Source of the DNA: Rufibacter radiotolerans
Lineage (GTDB): Bacteria > Bacteroidota > Bacteroidia > Cytophagales > Hymenobacteraceae
DNA: 64,000 nt
Assembly: GCF_001078055.1 (NCBI RefSeq)
Contig: NZ_CP010777.1
Location: 394,408 to 458,407 of the forward strand
Direction of reading: 5' to 3'
Made by a program: the position numbers and the translations under genes. Every line of letters begins with the position of its first letter. The first letter of the stretch is position 1. The notes under the pieces were generated by a model. That model had not been told where the DNA came from, searched no databases, and saw only the letters and a list, made by a program, of their open reading frames with translations. Below are positions 25,239 through 33,794 of the stretch, in pieces.

Positions 25239-25586
25239 TTGCTAGTTGTTGATTGTTCTATTGTTGATTGTCAATTGCTGACCTTAGAAAACGTGAGGGA
25301 CGCGACTAAGACTTGTTTTTCTTCTGTCTCTTAGCTCTCACAAGCTTGTCGTCTATCTGATAGGAAAACAAAATAAACTGTTTAGTTTGGAACAGGAAGC
25401 ACAAGAATAGACAAGCCAGCCGCCCTTGTTGGTGTTCTCACCAACAAGCTCTATAGCGGGATAAGATGGATTGGCCTTTCAGTTTGCTGGTGAAAGCACA
25501 CAGCAAGGGCGATAGCTAGTGGCGGGTCCTTTGCTAAACAGTATCAAAAATCAACTATAGAGCAATCAACAAAAAATCAGAGCAAC
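25239..25586. repeat. Composite intergenic element 1 with inverted AT-rich arms
   Basis: The left arm (25239-25281, GTTGCTAGTTGTTGATTGTT and on) aligns at roughly 80% with the reverse complement of the right arm (25540-25586). Between them is a 260-base core containing a perfect 10-bp hairpin (25425-25448, CTTGTTGGTG/CACCAACAAG). The right arm abuts the rplS terminator. No coding potential. Confidence 0.55.
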
Positions 25587-25587
25587 A

Positions 25588-25618
25588 AAAAAAACCGATC
25601 GGTGAGGATCGGCTTTTT
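25588..25618 (-). terminator. Terminator of the rpsP-rimM-trmD-rplS operon
   Basis: On the minus strand: AAAAAGCCGATCC, short loop, GATCGGTTTTTTTT. Stem CCGATC/GATCGG with a U-tract, about 35 bases after the rplS stop. Confidence 0.85.
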
Positions 25619-25649
25619 GAAACTATAGGTAAAACTAGCTTTTGAAAGA

Positions 25650-26003
25650 CTAGCTTCTTCTTTCTTTGATACGGGCAGCTTTACCAGAAAGGCCTCTCAG
25701 GTAGAACAGACGGGCTCTTCTAACTTTACCTCTGCGGATAACCTCAATCTTCTCGATGTTTGGAGAAAGAAGCGGGAAAATACGCTCAGTCCCGATTTGG
25801 TTAGACACTTTTCTTACCGTGAAAGTCTCGCTAACACCAGAGTTTCTGCGTTGCAATACCACGCCTTGGAATTGCTGGATACGCTCTTTGTTACCTTCAC
25901 GTATTTTCACGTGAATATTCACGGTATCGCCAGCAGCAAAAGCAGGGATAGATGCACGCTTATCTGTGTATTCCTGCTCTACTAATTTGATTAAATCGCT
26001 CAT
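25650..26003 (-). CDS. rplS: 50S ribosomal protein L19
   Basis: 117 residues, standard length. Contains the L19 core: [59 protein letters not shown], and the [21 protein letters not shown] tail. It sits at the 30S-50S interface. Last gene of the classical rpsP-rimM-trmD-rplS cluster, but separated from trmD by about 73 bases holding a full -7 element (26046-26053), so it may also have its own promoter. Confidence 0.98.
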   Translation of the reverse strand: MSDLIKLVEQEYTDKRASIPAFAAGDTVNIHVKIREGNKERIQQFQGVVLQRRNSGVSETFTVRKVSNQIGTERIFPLLSPNIEKIEVIRRGKVRRARLFYLRGLSGKAARIKERRS

Positions 26004-26045
26004 GACTATAATATAGTGTCTATTTTATCTGCAAAATTCGGAGTG

Positions 26046-26053
26046 CAAATATA
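26046..26053 (-). promoter_or_regulatory. -7 promoter element for rplS
   Basis: CAAATATA on the plus strand, TATATTTG on the coding strand: full TAnnTTTG match 43 bases before the rplS ATG, inside the trmD-rplS gap. Suggests an internal operon promoter. Confidence 0.6.
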
Positions 26054-26076
26054 GACGTTATTTTTGTAATTGTAAA

Positions 26077-26775
26077 TCAGTCAGTACTTTTTTTATTCTC
26101 AGCCAGTAAATCTGGCCTCAAACGCTTGGTCCGCTTCACAGCCTGGTCAAACCGCCATTCCTCTACCTTAGGTGTATTGCCAGACAACAAAATGTCCGGT
26201 ACGCTACGCCCTTCAAAGTCGGCGGGCCGGGAATACACCGGGGGGGCCAGCAGGTTATCCTGGAACGAGTCTGAAAGCGCACTGCTCTCATCATTCAACA
26301 CCCCAGGGATGAGCCTGATCAGGGAGTCTGCCAACACCGCCGCGGCCAGTTCACCGCCAGACAATACATAGTCTCCTATGCTAATCTCATGGGTAATGAA
26401 CATATCCCGCACGCGCTGGTCCACACCTTTGTAGTGGCCACACAGAATGATTACGTTCTCCAGCAGTGACAACCGGTTGGCCATGGGCTGGTTCAGCGTC
26501 TGGCCGTCTGGGGTCATGTAGATCACGGCATCATAGCTGCGCTGGGCCTGGAGCTCCCGTATGCACTTGGCAATGGGCTCAATCATCAGGACCATGCCGG
26601 CGCCTCCGCCAAAGGCGTAGTCGTCAATCTGGCCGTGCTTGTTGATAGCGTACTTGCGCAAGTCATGCAGGTGCACCTCCACCAGGCCTTTGTCCTGTGC
26701 CCGCTTTAGAATAGAGTGGTCAAAGGGGCCGGTAAGCAGGTGAGGCTGGCAGGTGATGATATCAAACCGCGTCAT
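26077..26775 (-). CDS. trmD: tRNA (guanine-N1)-methyltransferase
   Basis: About 232 residues. Methylates G37 of tRNAs using S-adenosylmethionine, cytoplasmic. The family's deep-trefoil-knot motifs are present: [91 protein letters not shown] and [16 protein letters not shown]. Three Met codons lie at the start (26784, 26781, 26775); the last gives the usual MTRFDIIT N-terminus. All overlap the end of rimM, indicating coupled translation. Confidence 0.97.
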   Translation of the reverse strand: MTRFDIITCQPHLLTGPFDHSILKRAQDKGLVEVHLHDLRKYAINKHGQIDDYAFGGGAGMVLMIEPIAKCIRELQAQRSYDAVIYMTPDGQTLNQPMANRLSLLENVIILCGHYKGVDQRVRDMFITHEISIGDYVLSGGELAAAVLADSLIRLIPGVLNDESSALSDSFQDNLLAPPVYSRPADFEGRSVPDILLSGNTPKVEEWRFDQAVKRTKRLRPDLLAENKKSTD

Positions 26776-27355
26776 CGTCATCATCTTCCTCGCCTTCCAG
26801 GGGTGGTTCTTCCACCTGGCGGTTAGAGGGTTGGGTGTAGACTTCCAGCAGGCCCTCAGGCAGGTTCACATAGATCTTGCGTTCCTCTTTGTTGGTGCGC
26901 AGCACAATCTCGTCCTGTACCGGTATCAGTACCTCGTGGCCCTGGTAGTCCATGGCCAGTAGATCCTGATTGGGCAGGTCAAAGAAGGTGCTTACCGTGC
27001 CTAGCTCGCCCAACTGCTCATCTACCACCGTGTAGCCAATCACCTCATGGAAGTAGAACTGGTCTTCTTCCAACTCGGGCAGTTGGTTCAGGGGTAGGTA
27101 AATAGCGGTGCCTTTGAGTTTCTCGGCATCGGCCACGGTTTTCACATCTTCAAACCTGATGATGCTGCGGCCGCGGTCCTGCGGGTTGAGGTCATCAATG
27201 AAAAAAGGAACCAGCTTCCCGTTTATCAACAGGAAAACTGATTCCAATTCATCGTACTCTTCCGGAAAGTCAACGTCAAAGAACGCGACCACCTGGCCTT
27301 TGGTGCCATGCGTCTTCATTATGTACCCCAGCTGAAAGCAGGCGTCTAACGTCAT
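26762..27355 (-). CDS. rimM: Ribosome maturation factor RimM
   Basis: 197 residues. N-terminal RimM barrel ([20 protein letters not shown]) and C-terminal PRC-barrel ([48 protein letters not shown]). RimM binds S19 and assists 30S head assembly. An acidic tail of about 25 residues (EEDDDDDAV) extends beyond the usual end. It overlaps the start of trmD and lies 11 bases after rpsP, fitting one transcript. Confidence 0.96.
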   Translation of the reverse strand: MTLDACFQLGYIMKTHGTKGQVVAFFDVDFPEEYDELESVFLLINGKLVPFFIDDLNPQDRGRSIIRFEDVKTVADAEKLKGTAIYLPLNQLPELEEDQFYFHEVIGYTVVDEQLGELGTVSTFFDLPNQDLLAMDYQGHEVLIPVQDEIVLRTNKEERKIYVNLPEGLLEVYTQPSNRQVEEPPLEGEEDDDDDAV

Positions 27356-27366
27356 GGCCGGTAAAA

Positions 27367-27939
27367 TTAAGCTTGTGCTTCTTCAGTAGCGTCAGCGGCA
27401 GGAGCCTCAGCTTCGCCTTCAGTGGCTTCACCTTCGGCGGCGGCAACTGGAGCTTCTTCTTCTACTACTGCTTCTGGCTCAGGCGTGTTTTTCAAACGGA
27501 TGGCCTCTGCACGGGCAGCGTTTACTTTAGACTCAGCCTCTAAAGCAGCTTTTTGCTTAGCAGATTTTTCAGTACCTAATTTCTCTACTTTACCAGTGAT
27601 TTTAGCGTCTTTGGCAGCTTTCCACTCTTGGTAACGGGCATCAGCCACGTCCTGGGTGATAGCACCTTTGGCAACACCAATCTGTAAGTGTTTTCTGAAC
27701 ATAACACCCGTGTAAGAAAGCATGGCTTTCACGGTGTCAGTTGGTTGCGCGCCTTTCAATACCCAATCCAACGCTTTGTCTTCGTTGAAGTTGATAGTGG
27801 CAGGGTTGGTTAATGGATTGTACGTACCCAGTTTCTCAATGAAACGACCATCACGTGGTGAACGGGCATCTGCAACTACGATATCATACATCGCAGCTTT
27901 TTTGCGGCCTCTGCGGGCCAGTCTGATTTTAACAGCCAT
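27367..27939 (-). CDS. rpsP: 30S ribosomal protein S16 with long acidic/Ala-rich tail
   Basis: 190 residues from the ATG at 27939 ([19 protein letters not shown]). The frame is open 19 codons further upstream, but a -7 element lies in that stretch, so those codons are leader. Residues 1-80 are canonical S16 ([38 protein letters not shown]). The remaining 110 residues are a Bacteroidota-type extension: a Lys/Ala-rich helix ([33 protein letters not shown]), then an acidic Glu/Ala tail. First gene of the operon. Confidence 0.97.
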   Translation of the reverse strand: MAVKIRLARRGRKKAAMYDIVVADARSPRDGRFIEKLGTYNPLTNPATINFNEDKALDWVLKGAQPTDTVKAMLSYTGVMFRKHLQIGVAKGAITQDVADARYQEWKAAKDAKITGKVEKLGTEKSAKQKAALEAESKVNAARAEAIRLKNTPEPEAVVEEEAPVAAAEGEATEGEAEAPAADATEEAQA

Positions 27940-27983
27940 AGTAAACTTTGTTAAAGCGCCGGAACCCGTCCGGCATTGGGGTG

Positions 27984-27991
27984 CAAATGTA
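27984..27991 (-). promoter_or_regulatory. -7 promoter element of the rpsP operon
   Basis: CAAATGTA on the plus strand (TACATTTG coding): full TAnnTTTG match 45 bases before the rpsP ATG. It lies inside the upstream open frame and so argues against the longer start. Confidence 0.65.
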
Positions 27992-28065
27992 CGCACATAA
28001 TTTTAAATGTGCTAACGGTTTGTGAGATGAAGATTTGAGAATGAGGAGATTTGGAAGTTAAGGGT

Positions 28066-28107
28066 ACGTTTTAGAGCCGTTTTTCTGAAAACAGCCCTGA
28101 AACGGAA
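28066..28107. repeat. Intergenic palindrome copy 14
   Basis: TACGTTTTAGAGCCGTTTTT, loop CT, GAAAACAGCCCTGAAACGGA. It lies between the rpsP promoter region and the stop of the sulfatase-like gene, both minus strand. Confidence 0.75.
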
Positions 28108-28122
28108 ATGCGCTAAGCAGCT

Positions 28123-29793
28123 TTACCGGAACGGCACCAGGCTATAAGAACCACGCCCAAATAAATCGCCGGACAGAAAAAATCTCTGGGGCCGGGGAGT
28201 GGTCATGGTTTCCAGCAGAGAAGGTCCATATTGTTGCCGCACCCACGCAGGACTGTAGCCTTGCAGCCGAAGCAGGGTAGGGAAAATGTGCTCATGGCTG
28301 TAGCCCTGGCGGGTCTTTGCCGCCCTAGTGGCTCCTGACAGCTGGCCGGGGTCCCATATCCATAAAGGCACGGCGGCTTCTTGCGGGGAGGTGTCATGGA
28401 CGGAGGCGTGCGTGAGGCTGAGGCCAGCCTGGGTCAGGTTCTGCCCGTGGTCTGAGGTATAGACTACCACGGTGCTGTCTGCCGGAGAAATACTGTGCAT
28501 AAGCTGCCGCCAGAAATGGTCTACCGTCCAGCGCAGGGAGTTATGGTAGGTATTGAGGGTGCGTTCCGGGTCTTTGTAAATACTGCGTGGGGAAAGGACC
28601 GGGGTGAAAACGGCCGAGTCTGCCGGGTAGGTTCGGGCGTAGGGCCAGTGCGCGCCTACCTTCACCACAAACGCAAACACTTTGGTTTTTTCCTTGGCCA
28701 GCTGCGCCAGCCGATTGGCTACCCACATGTCGCGGTCATGGTAAGGCTTCTTTGGGTGCTGGTTAGCGGGGCGCTCCACGTAGTCAATGTACTTTAAGTC
28801 TTCAGGAGACATGAAATTCTGCAGTACCTCGCCGCCCTGCTGGGCATCAATGTAATAGGTAGTGTACCCTGCCTTCCGGGCAAACTGGAAGATATTTGTG
28901 CTGGAGAAGGTGTGAAAACCGGTATCGGGCAGTTCGCTCATCCGGGTACCGCTCATTAGGGCAATGTTAGAGCCGCCGCTCTGGTTGGTCATAGAGCTGG
29001 CTATGCCAAAATCCTGTATCTGCTCCCGCACCGAGTTCAAAAACGGAGTGGTCAGCAGGTGGGGGTTGTGCAGTGTCAGTTCAGTGGCGGTAATGCTTTC
29101 ATCCACAATCAGGAACAAATGCGGAACGCCCTTAGCCACCGTCGACACAGGCACCGGCCGACGGACCGGTTGGGGCAAGCGGTCGGTGACGGCGGCCAGG
29201 ATAGTAAGCGGCACCCGGTACGCTGCTGGAAAATCATCCACCACGCCGGTAGTACTTTTGATCTGATAAAAGATGGCACCTGCGGTAAGGGGGAAGAGAA
29301 TGGCGGACCAGGGGGCGGCCCGCCAGGCTACCTTCTTTCTGGCCCAGATGATCCCTGCCGTAATGGCTAAAGCCGAAGCAAAGGCCGCCGCTACCTGCCA
29401 GTTGTAATTCTGCACCGCGGTGTCCGCCAGCGCCAAGTTGTTCCAGGCCAGCACCGCATCGGTGTACATGAAATTATAGCCCGTTACAAACCGGAAGGTA
29501 AGGCTGATGATCATGCAGGGGAGAAGAAAGGCCAGCAGGCCGTAAGCCAGTAGTTTGCTCCTGTTGAAAAGCAGCAGCAAAAGCCCGGTGAGGGAGACTC
29601 CCAGCAAGAGCAAATACTGGAGCAGATGCACCAGGCTATCCTGAAAGAGAAGGAAGGATGTGATAAAGTAAAACCGGCCGGGCCGCATCTCCACTACCAG
29701 GACAAATAAGGCCAGCACGCACCATAATAAGAAAGGAGTATGCCTCAATAAGCGGAGCCTCCTGGATTTCCTGTAACTTGCTCTCTCAACCAT
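28123..29793 (-). CDS. Membrane sulfatase/phosphoethanolamine-transferase-like enzyme
   Basis: 556 residues from the ATG at 29793 (MVERASYRKSRRL). The N-terminal 190 residues carry about five membrane helices (LLWCVLALFVLVV, LLQYLLLLGVSLTGLLLLLF, LLAYGLLAFLLPCMIISL). The C-terminal periplasmic domain is a sulfatase/alkaline phosphatase fold: HLFLIVDESIT near residue 230 (metal Glu/Ser), SGGSNIALMSG carrying the probable Ser/Thr nucleophile, VKVGAHWPY, and metal-binding VVVYTSDHGQNL near residue 446. The EptA group moves phosphoethanolamine onto lipid A or surface glycans; the acceptor here is unknown. Its start is only 15 bases from that of the divergent DUF418 gene. Confidence 0.82.
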   Translation of the reverse strand: MVERASYRKSRRLRLLRHTPFLLWCVLALFVLVVEMRPGRFYFITSFLLFQDSLVHLLQYLLLLGVSLTGLLLLLFNRSKLLAYGLLAFLLPCMIISLTFRFVTGYNFMYTDAVLAWNNLALADTAVQNYNWQVAAAFASALAITAGIIWARKKVAWRAAPWSAILFPLTAGAIFYQIKSTTGVVDDFPAAYRVPLTILAAVTDRLPQPVRRPVPVSTVAKGVPHLFLIVDESITATELTLHNPHLLTTPFLNSVREQIQDFGIASSMTNQSGGSNIALMSGTRMSELPDTGFHTFSSTNIFQFARKAGYTTYYIDAQQGGEVLQNFMSPEDLKYIDYVERPANQHPKKPYHDRDMWVANRLAQLAKEKTKVFAFVVKVGAHWPYARTYPADSAVFTPVLSPRSIYKDPERTLNTYHNSLRWTVDHFWRQLMHSISPADSTVVVYTSDHGQNLTQAGLSLTHASVHDTSPQEAAVPLWIWDPGQLSGATRAAKTRQGYSHEHIFPTLLRLQGYSPAWVRQQYGPSLLETMTTPRPQRFFLSGDLFGRGSYSLVPFR

Positions 29794-29808
29794 TAAGAAC
29801 CGAAGGTA

Positions 29809-30957
29809 ATGGAACTCGTGCAATCTGCCAATCTAAAGGACTCGCTGCCAGGGCGCATAGACCAATTAGATGTGCTGCGCGGGTTTGCCCTGTTGGGCAT
29901 TGGCCTGGAGAATATCTTTTCCATGCATACGCCCAATGCGTTTTTCTCTGACTACGCCGCCAATTACGGACAAGGGCTTAACCACTTTCTGCTGCTAGGG
30001 CTCATGGTAATAGTGCGGGGAAAGTTCTACCCGATATTTTCTTTTCTGTTCGGGGCATCCGCCGCCTTAGGTCTCCCAAGCCAAGGCGCGGGGTTCTTCC
30101 TGCGGCGGTTAGGCGGTCTTTTCCTGTTAGGAGCGCTGCAGATAGTTTTTATCTGGGAAGGCGATGTGCTGGTGCAATACGTTTTCATGGGGTGCCTGCT
30201 GTTGCCTCTCAGAAACTGGAGCCCACGCGCATTGGCGGCGGCAGGAGCTTTTTTGTTGCTCTTTAGCTTTGCGGGCAGGATATGTGAACCCCCCTTAGGG
30301 GTAACTGCTCCGGAAAACCTGGCCATATATGAGACGGGTACCTTTTGGGAATTAGCCTCCTTCAGGCTTCAGGAATACCAGAAGCATATCTTTACCTGGA
30401 CTGCCTTGCTGTTTTACAGCCGTATTTTCGCGTTTATGCTGTTGGGTTTTGCCTTCGCCAAAGGGAAAAGCATTCAGTGGCTGGCCTCTCCGGCGCAAGT
30501 GAGAAAAGTCTTTATGGGGCACTTGGCCATAGTGGCAGTTGTTGCGTTGCTGGTGCAGGTTGCCGGGTGGCGGGGTGGGGCTGGTCATATGCCCTGGCTA
30601 AAGGAAGTAAGCGTAGGTATTTACTTCTATGCCGCTGTGGTTTGTTTAGCCGCCTTGCCGGGTCTGCTTTGGCAACTGCCCGGGTTTCGTGCCTGCCTGG
30701 AGCCTCTCAAATATTTGGGCAAGCTCACCCTTACCCATTACCTGTTCCAGAACCTGTTGTTTAGCCTGCTGTTTTACCGGTACGGGTTGGGTTTGTTCGG
30801 GGACCTGGCGCCCTGGCAGATCTCACTCTTATACTTGGCGGTAATTAGCTTGCAACTGGCCGTGTCTAAGTGGCTTCTGCGCAAATGGAAGCAGGGCCCT
30901 GCCGAACACCTGGTGCGTTGGGTGGCCGGGAAAAAGAAGAAGGCGCCTCTTGGGTAA
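29809..30957 (+). CDS. DUF418/YeiB-like multi-pass membrane protein
   Basis: 382 residues with about nine or ten predicted membrane helices. The N-terminal motif GRIDQLDVLRGFALLGIGLEN and the inner FYPIFSFLFGASAAL are hallmarks of the DUF418/YeiB family, which is related in fold to acyltransferase-3 proteins. The C-terminal part has LKYLGKLTLTHYLFQNLL. Function of the family is not established; transport or acylation of an envelope component is plausible. An A/G-rich GAAGG lies before the ATG. The 3' end overlaps a terminator hairpin: the last codons (KKKKAPLG) form its left arm. Confidence 0.85.
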   Translation: MELVQSANLKDSLPGRIDQLDVLRGFALLGIGLENIFSMHTPNAFFSDYAANYGQGLNHFLLLGLMVIVRGKFYPIFSFLFGASAALGLPSQGAGFFLRRLGGLFLLGALQIVFIWEGDVLVQYVFMGCLLLPLRNWSPRALAAAGAFLLLFSFAGRICEPPLGVTAPENLAIYETGTFWELASFRLQEYQKHIFTWTALLFYSRIFAFMLLGFAFAKGKSIQWLASPAQVRKVFMGHLAIVAVVALLVQVAGWRGGAGHMPWLKEVSVGIYFYAAVVCLAALPGLLWQLPGFRACLEPLKYLGKLTLTHYLFQNLLFSLLFYRYGLGLFGDLAPWQISLLYLAVISLQLAVSKWLLRKWKQGPAEHLVRWVAGKKKKAPLG

Positions 30958-30975
30958 GAGACGCCTTCTTCTTTT
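30933..30975. terminator. Two-way terminator overlapping the end of the DUF418 gene
   Basis: AAGAAGAAGGCGCCTCTT, loop, AAGAGACGCCTTCTTCTTTT with one bulge. It spans the stop codon at 30955-30957 and separates two convergent genes. Confidence 0.85.
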
Positions 30976-30999
30976 CTATGGCTAAACCTTTAGGAGGGG

Positions 31000-31734
31000 T
31001 TACGCTCTGGCTTTCTTCAATTTAATGATGCCAATCTTATCCAAGGTCCAGATAACCGGGTAGGTAGGATCCACTTCGTACCATTTCACCCCGAAGTTTA
31101 CGCGGTTAGGCAGTTTGTGGTGGTTGTTCTGGAACAACTCACCGCCGGTTAAGAAGTCAAAGAAAAGCGAGTTGCGGGACTTGTCATGGTTGTCAAAGTT
31201 CTGGTAGCCGTATTTGTGGCCAGACCAGTTCACGATCGCGCCGTGCAGAGGACCCATCAGGAAGTGCAAGGGCAACAGCAAATACATCCACCATTCCGTG
31301 GCGAAGTTGATGTAGAAAAGCACGTACCCCACGCCCCACGCCAAGCGGGAGCCCCAGTGGTCGCCTATGCTCTCCAAAGGACGCCAGGTAGGGTAGTTGC
31401 CGTCAAAACGCATCTCGGGCTCCACCCGATTGTTGAGGAAATCATTGTAGATATTTTTGGTCTTCCACATCATGGAAAACGCGTTGCCGGAGAAATGCGG
31501 GGAGTGCGGGTCGCGCTCAGTGTCTGAGAACGCATGGTGCATGCGGTGCATGATAGCATAAGCCCTGGGCGATAAGTAAGAAGAGCCCTGGCTGATGTAG
31601 GTAAGCATAAAGAAGAATTTCTCCCAGAACATGTTCATGGTGAACATTTTGTGGGCGGCATAGCGGTGCAGGTAAAACGTCTGTACAAAAAGCGACAGGT
31701 ACCAATGCACTACAAAGAAGATAAGAATAATCAT
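31000..31734 (-). CDS. Acyl-CoA/fatty acid desaturase
   Basis: 244 residues from the ATG at 31734 (MIILIFFVVHWYLSLF). The frame extends 26 codons to a GTG at 31812, but a -7 element overlaps that GTG and the shorter start fits relatives. It is an integral membrane di-iron desaturase: the three histidine boxes are HRYAAH, HRMHH and NNHHKLP, with membrane segments around them. It introduces a cis double bond into acyl chains and so adjusts membrane fluidity; delta-9 specificity is likely but not shown. Needs an electron donor not encoded nearby. Lies between a convergent DUF418 gene and rluA. Confidence 0.92.
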   Translation of the reverse strand: MIILIFFVVHWYLSLFVQTFYLHRYAAHKMFTMNMFWEKFFFMLTYISQGSSYLSPRAYAIMHRMHHAFSDTERDPHSPHFSGNAFSMMWKTKNIYNDFLNNRVEPEMRFDGNYPTWRPLESIGDHWGSRLAWGVGYVLFYINFATEWWMYLLLPLHFLMGPLHGAIVNWSGHKYGYQNFDNHDKSRNSLFFDFLTGGELFQNNHHKLPNRVNFGVKWYEVDPTYPVIWTLDKIGIIKLKKARA

Positions 31735-31811
31735 GCTGGGTGATCCAATTAATAAGGTGAAGTCACAAAGTAAGCGGTATCCATGAAACAGCCTTCTGGT
31801 GAATAAGTTCA

Positions 31812-31819
31812 CAAAGCTA
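31812..31819 (-). promoter_or_regulatory. -7 promoter element for the desaturase gene
   Basis: CAAAGCTA on the plus strand (TAGCTTTG coding) matches TAnnTTTG. A CAA (TTG coding) lies at 31841-31843, 21 bases further, close to the ideal spacing of 19. Supports the 31734 start. Confidence 0.65.
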
Positions 31820-31912
31820 CAACGTTGGCGGCAAACCCTGCAAAAACAGATCGTAGAAAAACCGTTTTAATGACGAAAATCATTTTCCGGGCCGGAAATG
31901 AAAATCTAGTAA

Positions 31913-32596
31913 CTACGGTTGGAACGGCTGCCAGGCGGCAATGCCGGGAGGAAGGGCCTCTACCGTAATCCAGGTTTTAAGAATGGGGTGCTCAAAGCCA
32001 AGAGAGCGGGCATGAAGGCAGATGCTCTTGTTGGGCAGGGGCTCTGGCGCGCCGTATTTGAGGTCGCCCAGGATAGGGCATTTGAGCGAGGCAAGCTGCA
32101 CCCGTATCTGGTGGGGTCTGCCGGTCACGGGCCTTACTTCCACCAGGTATTTGCCTCCTACGCTTTTGAGTAGGGAGTAACTGAGTTCGGCGCGCTGGCT
32201 GCCGGGTTTTTCCTGGGTAAGGGCTTTGGTGACGTTGCGTTCCTGGTCTTTTATCAGCCAGTGCACCAAGGTGCCGCTTTCAGGCTGCGGCGCGCGTTGG
32301 GTAATGGCCCAATAGACTTTTTCCGTTTTACGGGTCTTAAACTGCTCGTTCAGCCGGGTCAGGGCCTTGGAGGTTTTAGCGAGAAGCACCACACCGCTCA
32401 CGGGCCGGTCTAGCCGATGCACCACGCCCATGAACACGTTGCCCGGTTTCTGGTATTTCTCTTTTACGTAATCCTTGGCCAGTTCTGAGAGCGGCTTATC
32501 GCCGGTCTCGTCCCCCTGCACCAACATCCCGCTCGGCTTGTTCACCACCAGCAGGTGGTTGTCTTCAAAAAGAACGTCAAGCTTGGGAGAGGGCAT
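31913..32596 (-). CDS. RluA-family RNA pseudouridine synthase
   Basis: 227 residues. Isomerises uridine to pseudouridine in rRNA or tRNA. The catalytic Asp is in VVHRLDRPVSGVVLLAKTS near residue 62; other family motifs are VLFEDNHLLVVNKPSGM at the N-terminus and VRPVTGRPHQIRVQLASL. No S4 RNA-binding domain precedes the catalytic domain, which places it with the short RluA/TruC-like group; the target site cannot be assigned. ATG at 32596. Its upstream spacer is occupied end to end by composite element 2, whose left arm begins seven bases before the ATG. Confidence 0.93.
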   Translation of the reverse strand: MPSPKLDVLFEDNHLLVVNKPSGMLVQGDETGDKPLSELAKDYVKEKYQKPGNVFMGVVHRLDRPVSGVVLLAKTSKALTRLNEQFKTRKTEKVYWAITQRAPQPESGTLVHWLIKDQERNVTKALTQEKPGSQRAELSYSLLKSVGGKYLVEVRPVTGRPHQIRVQLASLKCPILGDLKYGAPEPLPNKSICLHARSLGFEHPILKTWITVEALPPGIAAWQPFQP

Positions 32597-32603
32597 AAGA
32601 ATA

Positions 32604-32775
32604 GTTGTTGGTGTTTAGTTATTAGTGATTAGTTAAGGGAACAAAGTGTGTTAGGAGAGCTTAACTGTTTTGGGGCTGTTTTGTGAAAAAGAGCCTAGAA
32701 ACAGGATATCGGCGTAGCCGATTCAACAACTGGACTAGTGAACTCTCTAATCACTAATAACTAAACACTAACAAC
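32604..32775. repeat. Composite intergenic element 2 with 29-bp inverted arms
   Basis: The left arm 32604-32632 (GTTGTTGGTGTTTAGTTATT and on) and right arm 32747-32775 are inverted copies with 28 of 29 matches. They enclose a 114-base core that contains palindrome copy 15. The element fills the gap between the panB stop and the rluA start almost exactly. Confidence 0.85.
32664..32706. repeat. Intergenic palindrome copy 15 (inside composite element 2)
   Basis: AACTGTTTTGGGGCTGTTTT, loop GTGA, AAAAGAGCCTAGAAACAGG. Arms drifted but recognisable. Centrally placed between the two inverted AT-rich arms. Confidence 0.65.
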
Positions 32776-33593
32776 TAGTAAGCTTCTTCGGCGGAAGGGA
32801 AGTCCTGGGATTTTACGTCTTTGATGTAGCTGGTCACGGCCTCGGTGATGGTCTCATGCAGTTCGGCGTAGCGGCGCAGGAAACGGGGCTTGAATTCCTT
32901 GGTGATGCCCAGCAGGTCATGAATCACCAGCACTTGACCGTCTACATGCGGACCGGCGCCAATGCCAATGATAGGGATATGCAGCTCATCAGCCACGCGC
33001 TTGGCCAGGGCCGCCGGAATCTTTTCCAGCACAATGGCAAAGCAACCCAGTTCCTGCAGCAGGCGGGCGTCTTCCAGTAATTTATCGGCCTCGGCTTCTT
33101 CCTTGGCGCGCACAGAGTAGGTGCCAAATTTATAGATGGACTGCGGGGTTAGGCCCAGGTGGCCCATCACCGGTACGCCGGCGCTCAGGATTCGGGTCAC
33201 GGAGTCTTTGATCTCCAGGCCACCCTCCAACTTCACGCCGTGGGCGCCAGACTCTTTCATGATCCTGATGGCCGAACGCAGCGCCTCAGAGGAATTACCC
33301 TGGTAAGAACCGAACGGCAAGTCTACTACCACAAAGGCGCGTTTCACGCCCCGCACCACCGAGGAGGCATGGTAGATCATCTGATCCAGGGTAATAGGCA
33401 GGGTAGTCTCATGGCCGGCCATCACGTTAGAGGCCGAGTCCCCTACCAGTAATACGTCTGTTCCGGCGGCATCCAGGAGGGTGGCCATGGAGAAGTCATA
33501 GGCGGTGAGCATGGAGATTTTCTCGCCACGCTCTTTCATGCTATGCAGCTGGTGGGTGGTAACTATTTTGACTTCGCGTTTCTGAACCGACAT
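32775..33593 (-). CDS. panB: 3-methyl-2-oxobutanoate hydroxymethyltransferase
   Basis: 272 residues, standard length. Transfers a hydroxymethyl group from 5,10-methylene-tetrahydrofolate to 2-oxoisovalerate, giving ketopantoate for pantothenate and CoA synthesis. Motifs: [93 protein letters not shown] and [11 protein letters not shown]. Metal-binding Asp and Glu of the family lie in the GDSASN and KLEGG regions. A -7 element lies 24 bases upstream. No other pantothenate gene is adjacent. Confidence 0.97.
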   Translation of the reverse strand: MSVQKREVKIVTTHQLHSMKERGEKISMLTAYDFSMATLLDAAGTDVLLVGDSASNVMAGHETTLPITLDQMIYHASSVVRGVKRAFVVVDLPFGSYQGNSSEALRSAIRIMKESGAHGVKLEGGLEIKDSVTRILSAGVPVMGHLGLTPQSIYKFGTYSVRAKEEAEADKLLEDARLLQELGCFAIVLEKIPAALAKRVADELHIPIIGIGAGPHVDGQVLVIHDLLGITKEFKPRFLRRYAELHETITEAVTSYIKDVKSQDFPSAEEAY

Positions 33594-33616
33594 AACTTTT
33601 GGGTATTGGGCTTGGG

Positions 33617-33624
33617 CAAAGGTA
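33617..33624 (-). promoter_or_regulatory. -7 promoter element for panB
   Basis: CAAAGGTA on the plus strand, TACCTTTG coding: full consensus match 24 bases before the ATG, identical to the element before the HAD and M16 genes. Confidence 0.6.
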
Positions 33625-33716
33625 AGGAGTGCGGAAATAGGAAGTAAGATTAAGAATCAGAAATTCTGATTTTCTAAATAGGTGGGTTGAATGCGTCTGG
33701 GCAAGCGCTAAAAGAC

Positions 33717-33764
33717 CTTTTCCGTTTTAGGGCTGTTTTCAGGAAAACGGGCCTAAAACAGGAA
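33717..33764. repeat. Intergenic palindrome copy 16
   Basis: TTCCGTTTTAGGGCTGTTTT, loop CAGG, AAAACGGGCCTAAAACAGGAA. It overlaps by a few bases the next hairpin, which is the lptD terminator. Confidence 0.85.
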
Positions 33765-33791
33765 GACCACCGTTTTGCGGTGGTCTTCCTG
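33759..33791 (-). terminator. Terminator of the lptD-like gene
   Basis: CAGGAAGACCACC, loop GTTTTGC, GGTGGTCTTCCTG: perfect 13-bp stem starting three bases after the stop codon. On the minus strand it is followed by TTTTAGG, part of the neighbouring palindrome. Confidence 0.85.
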
Positions 33792-33794
33792 TTT

